Source: Geomonas silvestris (lineage in GTDB: Bacteria; Desulfobacterota; Desulfuromonadia; Geobacterales; Geobacteraceae). Taken from it: 64,000 nt of DNA. The DNA lies in contig NZ_BLXX01000013.1 of assembly GCF_014193515.1 (NCBI RefSeq), positions 1 through 64,000 of the forward strand, read 5' to 3'. The translations under genes and the position numbers were made by a program. Position 1 is the first letter of the stretch, and the number at the start of each line of letters is the position of its first letter. Positions 37,771 to 46,416 of this stretch are shown one piece after another. Below the pieces are notes generated by a model. That model had not been told where the DNA came from. It did no database searches and saw only the letters and a list, made by a program, of their open reading frames with translations.

Positions 37771-37782
37771 GGAGCAAGCGCG

Positions 37783-37995
37783 ATGTCCTCCTTGGGAAAA
37801 TCCCTCATAGTTATCGGCCTCGTCATCGCCGCCGTCGGCGTGCTGTTCAACTTCGCCGGCAAGCTCCCCTGGCTCGGGCGGCTCCCCGGCGACATCTACA
37901 TCAAGCGGGAGAACTTCACCTTCTACTTCCCCCTTGCCACCAGCATCATCGTCTCCGTCGTCCTCTCCTTCGTCCTCTGGCTGTTACGCAAATAG
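37783..37995 (+). CDS. DUF2905 family small membrane protein
   Basis: 70 residues with two hydrophobic helices (LIVIGLVIAAVGVLFNFAG and FPLATSIIVSVVLSFVLWLL) joined by the conserved segment LPWLGRLPGDIYIKRENFTF, which defines the DUF2905 family. It lies 12 bases after queH on the same strand, so the two are co-transcribed. No biochemical function is known. Confidence 0.88.
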   Translation: MSSLGKSLIVIGLVIAAVGVLFNFAGKLPWLGRLPGDIYIKRENFTFYFPLATSIIVSVVLSFVLWLLRK

Positions 37996-38009
37996 CTCCC
38001 GCAAACAAA

Positions 38010-38046
38010 AGGGGACCGGCTCCGCAAGGTGCCCGTCCCCTTCTTT
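38010..38046 (+). terminator. Terminator after the DUF2905 gene, GGGGAC-GTCCCC repeat copy 2
   Basis: GGGGACCGG...CCCGTCCCC followed by TTCTTTG, 15 bases past the stop. The hairpin closely matches the element at 23057-23085, so a dispersed repeat is probably used as a terminator here. Confidence 0.65.
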
Positions 38047-38108
38047 GATTCTCCGTTACGCTCCCAGAAGCCACAACTAAATTTCCCCGACGAGCTGCAG
38101 CCGCCCTC

Positions 38109-38150
38109 GCGTCCCCCACTTTGCAAAAGGGGGGGACAGGGGGGATCCGC
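38109..38150. repeat. Family A intergenic repeat, copy 2
   Basis: CGCGTCCCCCACTTTGCAAA then AGGGGGGGACAGGGGGGAT. The same sequence, inverted, is at 63303-63345. It abuts the hpnI stop codon. Confidence 0.65.
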
Positions 38151-38152
38151 CT

Positions 38153-39292
38153 TTACGACTCCACCTCGACGATCTTCCCCCCCTTGGAGAGCTGGAAGAG
38201 ATGCCCGCGCCAGATGACCCGGCTCCCGAAGAGCGAGAGGAACCAGACCCCGAAGGAGAGCGCGTCGCGCACCGGCAAGAGCCAGAGCCAGCGCGGCAGG
38301 AGGAGATCCTTCAGAAACGCCCTGCTGTAGGTGAGGCAGACCGCCGAGCGCACCAGGTAGAGGAGCGCCGCCGCCCCCCACCCCGCCGCCGAAAAGCCGG
38401 AGAGGATGAGCGCCAGGAGCGCCCCCGGAAAGGGGAGCGTGATCCCCGAGGCGAGGTACCCCCCCGGGCGCGAGACCCGCATGGTGCGTCCCCAGCGCAG
38501 TTGGCGCACCAGCACCTCCTTGACGCTCTCGCTCCCCTTCATGATGCTCTCCACGCAGTACGAGGTGAGCTCCAGTCGGTAGCCGGCGCGGAAGGTCATG
38601 TTCCCCAGCTGGTAGTCGTCGGCCAGGTAGTCCACCAGCGCCTCGAAGCCGCCGATCTTCTCCAAGGCCTCGCGGCGCACCGCGATCGACGCCCCCAGCG
38701 CGAAGCTCAGCCCCTCCAGCTTGAGCGCCGCCATCACGTTGGGGACCATCTCGCAGGAAAAGCCGAGCGCCTCGATGGCGCAGCCGACCCCGCGGGCGCC
38801 CGAGGTGCGGTAGAGCGAGGTGACCAGCCCGACCTCCGGATCGGCGAAGGGGGCCAAGACCTCGCGCAGGTAGCTCGGCGTCACCCGGATGTCGCTGTCG
38901 CAGACGATGACAAACGGGTGCTTCGCCCGGGCGTGCGCGTGCATCAGGTTGCAGACCTTGTAGTTCGCTCCGTGAATGCGGGGGTCGATGACCAGTAAGA
39001 CGTCGTGCTCGGGGAAGCTCTCCTTAACCCGCTTGATCACCGGGATGACCGGGTCGTTTTCCGAGGCGACGGCGAAGACGATTTGGTAGGTGGGGTAGTC
39101 CTGGCGGCAGAACGAGGCGAAGTTCTCGAAGCTCTCCCCGTCCATCCCCTTCACCGGTTTGAGGATCGTGACCGGCGGAGTGAAGTCGGAGAGCGCCGAG
39201 CCCTTGCCGAAGAAGCTGCGCCCGCAAAAAAGCGTGATCGCCGAATAGGCGAGAGCAGGTGCAGTTATGAGAAAGGGGATAACCGGATGCAT
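38153..39292 (-). CDS. hpnI: Hopanoid glycosyltransferase HpnI
   Basis: 379 residues, family GT2/GT21 membrane glycosyltransferase. The start is MHPVIPFLITAPALAYS, a membrane helix, after AGAGG; a longer frame reads into repeat DNA. The catalytic region has FVIVCDSDIRVTPSYL, the DXD-like site, then DYLADDYQLG and the QLRWGRTMR motif, all as in ceramide-glucosyltransferase-like HpnI. C-terminal helices follow. HpnI adds N-acetylglucosamine to bacteriohopanetetrol. It lies in the hopanoid cluster, downstream of hpnN. Confidence 0.87.
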   Translation of the reverse strand: MHPVIPFLITAPALAYSAITLFCGRSFFGKGSALSDFTPPVTILKPVKGMDGESFENFASFCRQDYPTYQIVFAVASENDPVIPVIKRVKESFPEHDVLLVIDPRIHGANYKVCNLMHAHARAKHPFVIVCDSDIRVTPSYLREVLAPFADPEVGLVTSLYRTSGARGVGCAIEALGFSCEMVPNVMAALKLEGLSFALGASIAVRREALEKIGGFEALVDYLADDYQLGNMTFRAGYRLELTSYCVESIMKGSESVKEVLVRQLRWGRTMRVSRPGGYLASGITLPFPGALLALILSGFSAAGWGAAALLYLVRSAVCLTYSRAFLKDLLLPRWLWLLPVRDALSFGVWFLSLFGSRVIWRGHLFQLSKGGKIVEVES

Positions 39293-39328
39293 CAAAACCT
39301 CTACGTTATCTTCTGCGGGGTAACCGAC

Positions 39329-39470
39329 TCCCCCGCCCTGCGGGAGGGGGCTGGGGGGTGAGGGAAGGTGCCACCCATAAAAAACCAAGTTGCGGCAGAC
39401 AACAGACCACAGGCAGCCTCGTCTCAGCCAGCTTCCCCCTCACCCTATCCCTATCCCACCAGGGGAGAGG
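39329..39470. repeat. Double-hairpin intergenic repeat, family B copy 2
   Basis: CCCCCGCCCTGCGGGAGGGG at one end and CCCCTCACCCTA with AGGGGAGAGG at the other. The layout matches 28154-28256. It fills the gap between mnmM and hpnI. Confidence 0.6.
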
Positions 39471-39519
39471 AGAAGTCGGCGCGACCCGGAAAGGCTACCA
39501 CTGCGAGTTGGGCTGTCGA

Positions 39520-40095
39520 CTACCGCACCTTCTCCACGAAAACCAGATACGGCGCAAGCGGGGGACGGTTCAGCTGGCGGCAGCTCCAGACGTTGAACTC
39601 TCTCGGAGACAGCCCCGCGGCCCAGGCCTCCACCGCACCCGCCTCCTCCGGCCCTCCGTCATGCCCGGTGTAGAGTGCGACGGTCAGGATCCCGCCGGGC
39701 TTCAAAAGCCCCGCGGCCTGGGTAAGTGCTGCCACGCTATTCTCGGGGACGGTGACGAGCGCCGCATCCCCTCCCGGCAGATACCCCAGGTTGAAGACGG
39801 CCGCGGCCAGTTCGCCACTCACCAGCTCTCCAAGCCGCTCGTGGCCGGCCTCGACGAGCCGGACCCGCCCCGAAACCCCGTGGCGCTCCAACAGTTCGCC
39901 GGTTGCCGCAATGGCCCGCGGCTGCACGTCGAAGGCAACGACCTCGCCCCCCTCCCCTACCAGCTCGGCCAGAAGCAGCGTGTCCTGCCCGTTGCCGCAG
40001 GTCGCGTCCAGCACCCGGTCGCCTTCCCGCACCCGCTCTTTCAGGTAGAAGTGGGCCAGCGGCACCGCGCCGCGCAGGCTCTCCGGTTTTTTCAC
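39520..40095 (-). CDS. mnmM: MnmM/YtqB-like tRNA methyltransferase
   Basis: 191 residues of the YtqB-like class I SAM-dependent methyltransferase family. SAM motif: VLDATCGNGQDTLLLA; motif II FDVQPRAIA; characteristic NLGYLPGGDAALVT, the family signature with the NPPY-like position as NLGY; and LKPGGILTVALYTGHDGG. The Bacillus member MnmM methylates nm5s2U-34 of tRNA. It starts one base after the hpnN stop, so it is co-transcribed with that gene without an obvious functional tie. Confidence 0.85.
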   Translation of the reverse strand: MKKPESLRGAVPLAHFYLKERVREGDRVLDATCGNGQDTLLLAELVGEGGEVVAFDVQPRAIAATGELLERHGVSGRVRLVEAGHERLGELVSGELAAAVFNLGYLPGGDAALVTVPENSVAALTQAAGLLKPGGILTVALYTGHDGGPEEAGAVEAWAAGLSPREFNVWSCRQLNRPPLAPYLVFVEKVR

Positions 40096-40096
40096 G

Positions 40097-42769
40097 CTAC
40101 TTCTTTCCGGCCAGGGTGAGGACCGCCGGCAGCGTCACCATGAAGGCGATCTGGCAGGCCACCATCCCCAGGGACATCACGGCGCCGATGCTGAAGACCC
40201 CCTGGTGGTGCGCCACCATGAGCGCGCCGAAACTCGCCATGATGGTGAGGGTGTTCAACAAAACCCCGACGCCGGTACTGCTCATAACGACCGAGGCGGC
40301 ACTCCCCTCCTCGCGGCGGAAACGGTTGATGATGTAGATCCCCGAGTCGACCGCGATCCCCAGCACAAGCGGCATCACGATGATGTTCGCCGAGTTGAAG
40401 CTGACCCCGAAGAGGTACATCCCGGAGACCATGAAGAGCACCCCCACCACGAGCGGCACCAGCCCGATCAGGGTGAACTTCAGACTGCGGAAGGTGACCA
40501 GGAGGATCCCGACGATGGCCGCAAAGGCGTAGATGAAGGCCATCCGGTAGGCGTCGCGCATGATGGTCATCGACTCGTAGACCATGACCGGCTCGCCGCT
40601 TGCGTGCGGGTCGACGCTGCGCACCTGGTCCAGGTAGTTTTTCAGCGGCTTCAGGTCGAAGATCTCCCCCTTGGGCGCCACCTGCAGCATGAACTTCCCG
40701 GTCTTCCCGACGAAGCGCGCCCTAAGCTCGGGCGGGATATCGGCGTCGGTGATCGGGGTGGCGTTCAGGCTCTCCTTCAAGAGCCCGATCTTGTCCGGGA
40801 GGTCGCGGAACATCCCCCCCTGGAAGTCGGAGAGCATCCCCACCGCGTTTCTATCCTTCTCCTTCTCAAGCCCCGCGAAGAACGTGTCCAGGATGGCGAG
40901 GAAGTTCCCCACCGGCTTCGCCTCGGGGCGTTTTTCCGCCACGAGCTTCTCCTTGAACTTCACCGTCGAGGTGCGGAAGTTCTCGAACACGGTGGGGAGC
41001 TCCATGAGCGAGAGCTCCTCCTCGTACTTGCCGGGATTGATCCCCGAGAGCTCCTGCCGGATCGCCGCGAGTTCCGCGAGCTTCTCCTTTTGGTGGTCGG
41101 GGACGAAGCTGTCGATGCTCACCACGTGGTCCACCGCGGGGAGCGCCTCCAGCGCCTTGGTCTTCGCCGCCACCTCCTCGCGGGTGTTGGCGGTGACCGC
41201 CGCGAAGTAGCCGGCGTTCTCCTTGCTGCGCATGAGCTTGTAGGCGTAGGTGACCGACTCGAGCCCCTTGGCCTGCAGGTTCATCAGGTTGTAGTCGAAG
41301 GCGATGTGGGTGAGCGGGTAGAGCGAGCCCGCGCACAAAAGCGCGGTAAGCGCGATGACCGCCTTCGGGTGCCCGAAGATGAGGTTGAAGCGCCTGCCGT
41401 CGGCCGCCGGCCGCACGGGCTTTACCTGTTTCGGTTTCCTGAAGCGGGAGAGGAGCACCAGCATGGCGGGGAGCACGGTGAAGGTGATCGCGACGCAGAT
41501 GGCGACCCCTCCCGCTGCGATGATCCCCAATTCGGCGATGCCGCGGAAGTCGGTGAAGACGAAGGTGAGAAACGCCGCAGCCACGGTGGCCGCCGCCATG
41601 ACGATGGCCCAGACGTTGCGGTTTACCCCGGTACCGATCGCTTCGAGCTCCGGTACTCCCTGGCGCAGTTCTTCCTGGTAGCGCAGCACCACCTGGATCC
41701 CGTACTCGATGCCGATACCGATCAGCATGATGGCGAAGACCATGGAAAGTATGTTCAGGTGCCCGACGGCCAGGGTCGCAAACCCGAAGGAGAGCGAGAT
41801 GGCGACCAAAAGCGACACCATCGCCGCGATCACGTTCAGCACCCCTCTAAACGCCAGAAGCAGGAGGACCACGGTGAGCGCCAGCGAGACGATCGTGGCG
41901 AACGAGATGTCCTTCTGGCTGGTTGCCATCTCCTCGTTTTCCAGGACCGGCGAGCCGGTGAGCCCCGCCTTCACACCCTTGAACTCGGGAAGCGCCTTCA
42001 GCTTCGCAACCTCGGCACGCACCTTGGCGATTGCGGCGACCGCCGGCACGAAGCCGGTGCTGTTTCTCACCGGCAAAACGGTGAGGATCTGCTGCTGGCC
42101 GGCCTTGGCGAAGGAAGATTCGGAGTTCATGAAGACCGTTTCCAGCGACGGGGGAGATCCCTTCCCGGCGCCGAAGGTGGTGAAGCCAGCCCCCAGCTTG
42201 TCCAGCATGAAGACCAGCCCGGGGAGTTCGTCCCCTTTTCCGGCCACGTAGTTGTCCATCCGCTTGGTGAGGTGGGTGAACAGGGTGGAGACCTTGGGCG
42301 CGGCGGAGAGTTCCTGCAACACCGGCGCCGCGAGGCTTAAGTTGCGGTGCAGCTCCTTCAGTTCGTCGAGCGACATGAACATGAGACCGTTTTTCTGGAA
42401 AAACGGGAGCGCAAACGGGTAGAAGACGTCGGCGAAGACCTTCTTGTCTTTGGCGAGCTCCTGGTAGAGCCGGCTCCCGAAGGCGCCGGCGCGCTCGGCG
42501 TCCTTACTCTCGATGACCACCACGATATCTTCCATGTCGCCGAACTCGGCGCGCCAGGTCTTGAAGTCGCGGTTGAACTGGGTGTTCTTGGGCATCAGGT
42601 CGTCGCGCCCGGTGAGAAACTCCATGCGCTCGGCGGTGAACCAGAGGGAAAGCCCCGAAAGAACAAGGGCAACAGCGAGGACGAGCCAGGGGTGGCGTGA
42701 GGCGAGCGAAAACAAAAGGCCGCGCTTTTGCGGAGTCGTAGTCATAGAAGGTCTCATGGTCACTTTCAT
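40097..42769 (-). CDS. hpnN: Hopanoid transporter HpnN, MMPL/RND family
   Basis: 890 residues with the RND/MMPL layout: an N-terminal helix, a large periplasmic loop, five to six helices including a sterol-sensing-like segment (IVSLALTVVLLLLAFRGVLN, MLIGIGIEYGIQVVLRYQEE), a second loop and a second helix bundle (LVLGIAVDSGIYIINRFRRE). HpnN moves hopanoids from the inner to the outer membrane. ATGs at 42769, 42757 and 42745 are possible starts; the last, giving MTTTPQKRGLL, is also reasonable. It diverges from shc across 196 bases. Confidence 0.92.
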   Translation of the reverse strand: MKVTMRPSMTTTPQKRGLLFSLASRHPWLVLAVALVLSGLSLWFTAERMEFLTGRDDLMPKNTQFNRDFKTWRAEFGDMEDIVVVIESKDAERAGAFGSRLYQELAKDKKVFADVFYPFALPFFQKNGLMFMSLDELKELHRNLSLAAPVLQELSAAPKVSTLFTHLTKRMDNYVAGKGDELPGLVFMLDKLGAGFTTFGAGKGSPPSLETVFMNSESSFAKAGQQQILTVLPVRNSTGFVPAVAAIAKVRAEVAKLKALPEFKGVKAGLTGSPVLENEEMATSQKDISFATIVSLALTVVLLLLAFRGVLNVIAAMVSLLVAISLSFGFATLAVGHLNILSMVFAIMLIGIGIEYGIQVVLRYQEELRQGVPELEAIGTGVNRNVWAIVMAAATVAAAFLTFVFTDFRGIAELGIIAAGGVAICVAITFTVLPAMLVLLSRFRKPKQVKPVRPAADGRRFNLIFGHPKAVIALTALLCAGSLYPLTHIAFDYNLMNLQAKGLESVTYAYKLMRSKENAGYFAAVTANTREEVAAKTKALEALPAVDHVVSIDSFVPDHQKEKLAELAAIRQELSGINPGKYEEELSLMELPTVFENFRTSTVKFKEKLVAEKRPEAKPVGNFLAILDTFFAGLEKEKDRNAVGMLSDFQGGMFRDLPDKIGLLKESLNATPITDADIPPELRARFVGKTGKFMLQVAPKGEIFDLKPLKNYLDQVRSVDPHASGEPVMVYESMTIMRDAYRMAFIYAFAAIVGILLVTFRSLKFTLIGLVPLVVGVLFMVSGMYLFGVSFNSANIIVMPLVLGIAVDSGIYIINRFRREEGSAASVVMSSTGVGVLLNTLTIMASFGALMVAHHQGVFSIGAVMSLGMVACQIAFMVTLPAVLTLAGKK

Positions 42770-42908
42770 TTATTGGTGAGCCGAACCTATCACACCGCGT
42801 CCCGAGAAATCAAGAAACTGCAGCAAACCTCGATTTTAATTAGCAAAATTCGGAAATATCCACAAAAAGGGGTGTACCTTTCTGTCAAATTATGGTATGT
42901 CTCACAGC

Positions 42909-42936
42909 TTGTAACAAACAGCAAAATCGTTACACT
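42909..42936 (+). promoter_or_regulatory. Candidate sigma-70 promoter of shc
   Basis: TTGTAA at 42909-42914 and TACACT at 42931-42936 are separated by 16 bases, 30 bases upstream of the GTG start. The surrounding 42770-42965 spacer is AT-rich and must also hold the divergent hpnN promoter. Confidence 0.5.
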
Positions 42937-42965
42937 GAGCTAATCTGCAATGATCAAAGGAGTTT

Positions 42966-45011
42966 GTGGTGACCTCCCTCTATAAGCACCCCATATCACA
43001 CGCACTGACTTCATTTAACGGTAACACTACCGAAACGGAGCAGCCGGCCAGCCAGCAGCAGGGCGGCAAGGTGCATCATCTGCCGGCGTCCATCTGGAAG
43101 AGCAAGCAGGGTAAATCCAAAAGCCCGCTCGACGTTGCCATTGAGGCGAGCCGCGATTTCTTCTTCAGAGAGCAGCTCCCCAAGGGGTACTGGTGGGCTG
43201 AGCTAGAATCGAACGTCACTATTACTGCCGAGTACGTGATGCTGTTCCACTTCCTGGGAATGGTCGATCACGAAAAGCAGCGCAAGATGGCAAACTACCT
43301 CCTCTCCAAGCAGACCGAGGACGGTTCCTGGACCATCTACTACGGCGGCCCCGGGGACATCTCCACCACGGTTGAGGCCTACTTCGCCCTGAAACTTGCC
43401 GGCTACCCGGCCGAGCACCCGGCCATGGAGAGGGCGCGCACCTTCATCCTCGAGCAGGGCGGCATCATCAAGACCCGCGTCTTCACCAAGATATTCCTGG
43501 CGCTCTTCGGCGAGTTCGCCTGGTTCGGCGTGCCGTCCATGCCGGTGGAGCTCACCCTGCTCCCCAACTGGGCCTACCTGAACATGTACGAGTTCTCCAG
43601 CTGGGCCCGCGCCACCATCATCCCGCTCTCCATCGTCATGGAGAAGCGCCCGGTGAAGAAGCTCCCGCCGGCGGCCAGGATCCAGGAACTCTACTTACGC
43701 CCGCCGCGCCCCATCGACTACACCTTCTCCAAGGAAGACGGCATCCTCACCTGGAAGAACTTCTTCATCGGCGTGGACCACATGCTCAAGGTGTACGAGT
43801 CGAGCCCGATCCGCCCGTTCAAGAACAAGGCGCTGGCAGCGGCCGAGCAGTGGGTCCTGGAGCACCAGGAGCACACCGGCGACTGGGGCGGCATCCAGCC
43901 CGCCATGCTGAACGCCATCCTGGCGCTCCACGTGCGCGGCTACGCGAACGACCACCCGGTCATCGTGAAGGGGATGGAGGCGCTCGCCAACTTCTGCATC
44001 GAAACCGAGGACGAGCTGGTCCTGCAGTCCTGCATCTCGCCGGTCTGGGACACCGCGCTGGCCCTGAAGGCGCTGGTCGACTCCGGCGTCCCTTCCGACC
44101 ACCCGGCCCTCGTCAAGGGCGCCCAGTGGCTTCTGGACAAGGAAGTGCGCAAGCCCGGCGACTGGAAGATCAAGGCTCCGAACCTCGAGCCCGGCGGCTG
44201 GGCCTTCGAATTCCTGAACGACTGGTACCCCGACGTCGACGACTCCGGCTTCGTGATGATCGCGCTCAAGGGTATCCAGGTGAAAGACAGAAAGTCGATG
44301 AACGGCGCCATCAAGCGCGGCATCGACTGGTGCCTCGGGATGCAGAGCAAAAACGGCGGTTGGGGCGCCTTCGACAAGGACAACACCAAGTACCTGTTGA
44401 ACAAGATCCCCTTTGCCGACCTCGAGGCGAACATCGATCCGCCCACGGCCGACCTCACCGGCCGCATGCTCGAGCTCATGGGGACCTTCGGCTACGCGCT
44501 GGAATACCCGGCGGCCACCCGCGCCATCGAGTTCCTCAAGGAGAACCAGGAGCCCGAGGGTCCCTGGTGGGGGCGCTGGGGGGTCAACTACCTCTACGGC
44601 ACCTGGAGCGTCCTGTGCGGTCTCTCCGCCATCGGCGAGGACCTGGAGCAGCCCTACATCAAGAAGGCGGTCAACTGGATCAAGTCGCGCCAGAACATCG
44701 ACGGCGGCTGGGGCGAGACCTGCGAGTCCTACCACGACCGCACCCTCATGGGTATGGGCGAGAGCACCCCGTCGCAGACCGGCTGGGCCCTGTTGGCCCT
44801 GATGGCTGCCGGCGAGGCCAACTCCTCCACCGTGGCGCGCGGCATCCAGTACCTGATCAGCACCCAGAAAGCCGACGGCACCTGGGACGAGACCCAGTAC
44901 ACCGGCACCGGTTTCCCGAAGTACTTCATGATCAAGTACCACATCTACCGCAACTGCTTCCCGCTCATGGCCCTGGGGACCTACCGGGCGCAGACCGGCG
45001 GCATGAACTGA
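42966..45011 (+). CDS. shc: Squalene-hopene cyclase
   Basis: 681 residues. It cyclises squalene to hopene on the membrane. The catalytic acid motif is YPDVDDSGFV at about residues 421-430; most enzymes have DXDDT, so Ser replaces Thr. Several QW repeats are visible (QTEDGSW, QSKNGGWGAF, QNIDGGWGET, QKADGTWDE) and the C-terminal TGTGFPKYFMIKYHIYR is typical. Start is GTG after AAAGGAG, with a second GTG codon directly after. It leads the plus-strand hopanoid genes. Confidence 0.96.
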   Translation: MVTSLYKHPISHALTSFNGNTTETEQPASQQQGGKVHHLPASIWKSKQGKSKSPLDVAIEASRDFFFREQLPKGYWWAELESNVTITAEYVMLFHFLGMVDHEKQRKMANYLLSKQTEDGSWTIYYGGPGDISTTVEAYFALKLAGYPAEHPAMERARTFILEQGGIIKTRVFTKIFLALFGEFAWFGVPSMPVELTLLPNWAYLNMYEFSSWARATIIPLSIVMEKRPVKKLPPAARIQELYLRPPRPIDYTFSKEDGILTWKNFFIGVDHMLKVYESSPIRPFKNKALAAAEQWVLEHQEHTGDWGGIQPAMLNAILALHVRGYANDHPVIVKGMEALANFCIETEDELVLQSCISPVWDTALALKALVDSGVPSDHPALVKGAQWLLDKEVRKPGDWKIKAPNLEPGGWAFEFLNDWYPDVDDSGFVMIALKGIQVKDRKSMNGAIKRGIDWCLGMQSKNGGWGAFDKDNTKYLLNKIPFADLEANIDPPTADLTGRMLELMGTFGYALEYPAATRAIEFLKENQEPEGPWWGRWGVNYLYGTWSVLCGLSAIGEDLEQPYIKKAVNWIKSRQNIDGGWGETCESYHDRTLMGMGESTPSQTGWALLALMAAGEANSSTVARGIQYLISTQKADGTWDETQYTGTGFPKYFMIKYHIYRNCFPLMALGTYRAQTGGMN

Positions 45012-45024
45012 CGCGGGAAAAGGC

Positions 45025-46011
45025 ATGAAGGCATTTGTCACCGGCGCCACCGGTTTCTTAGGTGCGAGCATCGCCCGCGAACTTTTGAAGGACGGCTGCG
45101 AGGTGCGCGTCCTGGCCCGGCCGGGTTCGGACCGCCGCAACCTGGAAGGTCTCGACGTCGAGGTTTGGGAAGGGGATTTGAGCGACCGCGGGGCGTTGAT
45201 CGGCGGGCTCGCCGGCTGCCAGACCCTGTTCCACGCCGCCGCCGATTACCGGCTCTGGACCAGGAACCCCGCCTCCATGTACGAGGCAAACGTAGGCGGG
45301 ACCCGCAACATCCTCGGCGCCGCACTCGATGCCGGGGTGGAAAAGGTAGTCTACACCAGCAGCGTCGGCACCCTGGGGAACCCTGGGGACGGCCGGCCGG
45401 GGGACGAAAAGACCCCGGTCAGCTTTGCCGACATGGTGGGGGACTACAAGAAGAGCAAGTTCCTGGCCGAGCGCGCGGCCGAGGAGTTCCTCCCCAAGGG
45501 GCTTCCCCTGGTGATCGTGAACCCCTCCACGCCGGTAGGCCCCCGGGACATCAAGCCGACGCCGACCGGCAAGATCATCGTCGACTTTTTGAACCGGAAG
45601 ATGCCCGCGTATCTCGACAGCGGCCTCAACATCCTCGACGTCGAGGACTGCGCCCGCGGCCACATCCTGGCGGCGCAGCAAGGGAAGATCGGCGAGAAGT
45701 ACATCCTGGGGAACCAGAACCTGACCCTTGCCGAGATCTTCCGGCTCCTCTCCGAGGTGACCGGTCTCAAGGCTCCCAGGGTGAGGCTCCCCTACCGCCC
45801 CATCCTCTGGGCCGCCTATCTGAACCAGGGGATTTCGGCCCTGACCGGGAAGGAGCCGCTCATACCGCTTGCCGGCGTGCAGATGGCGGCGAAGTTCATG
45901 TTCTTCGATTCGGCGAAGGCCGTGCGCGAACTGGGTCTTCCCCAGCGCCCCGTGAAGGAGTCCTTGGAGCGCGCGGTAGAGTGGTTCCGCAGCCACGACT
46001 ACGCGAAGTGA
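45025..46011 (+). CDS. hpnA: Hopanoid-associated sugar epimerase HpnA
   Basis: 328 residues of the NAD-dependent epimerase/dehydratase family. NAD loop GATGFLGASIARELL at residues 7-21; catalytic Ser in TSSVGTLG and the Tyr/Lys pair in YKKSKFLAE; family motif VNPSTPVGPRDIKPTPTGKI is the HpnA hallmark. It is genetically tied to hopanoid genes and its exact step is uncertain. It begins 13 bases after shc, so the two are one operon. Confidence 0.93.
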   Translation: MKAFVTGATGFLGASIARELLKDGCEVRVLARPGSDRRNLEGLDVEVWEGDLSDRGALIGGLAGCQTLFHAAADYRLWTRNPASMYEANVGGTRNILGAALDAGVEKVVYTSSVGTLGNPGDGRPGDEKTPVSFADMVGDYKKSKFLAERAAEEFLPKGLPLVIVNPSTPVGPRDIKPTPTGKIIVDFLNRKMPAYLDSGLNILDVEDCARGHILAAQQGKIGEKYILGNQNLTLAEIFRLLSEVTGLKAPRVRLPYRPILWAAYLNQGISALTGKEPLIPLAGVQMAAKFMFFDSAKAVRELGLPQRPVKESLERAVEWFRSHDYAK

Positions 46012-46416
46012 TGAAGGCGAACGGCTGTTCTAAGTTCTAAGTTCTACGTTGAGAACCTCGAACCACCGCATACGGAGCCTATAGAAGGTTTTCCCCCTCG
46101 CCCTCTGGGAGAGGGTCGGGGTGAGGGCGCCGGCAGCACCGCCAACGCCGATACGAGATAGTCGGTTTTAACCTAGAACATAGAACCTAGAACATAGAAC
46201 CGTTTCTTTTTTTCGACTACCCAACCGAAGCATCTACCGTCTTCGGTTTTCAACCTACAGTTAGTTTCGGTAGTACGTCCCGGCTGCACTCTACAATGGT
46301 GTTGAGCTCATGCCGGGCGGTAACAACCCCAGGGGCGGCTTCCGCTTTTACGTAGCACCTAGAACGTAGAACATAGAACCGCTTCTCGGGGTTGCGGGGT
46401 TCTCGAAAGGAGATCC
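46012..46416. repeat. Repeat-filled spacer between hpnA and dxs
   Basis: These 405 bases hold no gene. TTCTAAGTTCTA lies at 46026 and related CCTAGAACATAGAACC units occur near 46170-46200 and 46355-46380, in both orientations. They could fold against each other. A family B hairpin (CCCTCTGGGAGAGGG) is at 46092-46128. Confidence 0.65.
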
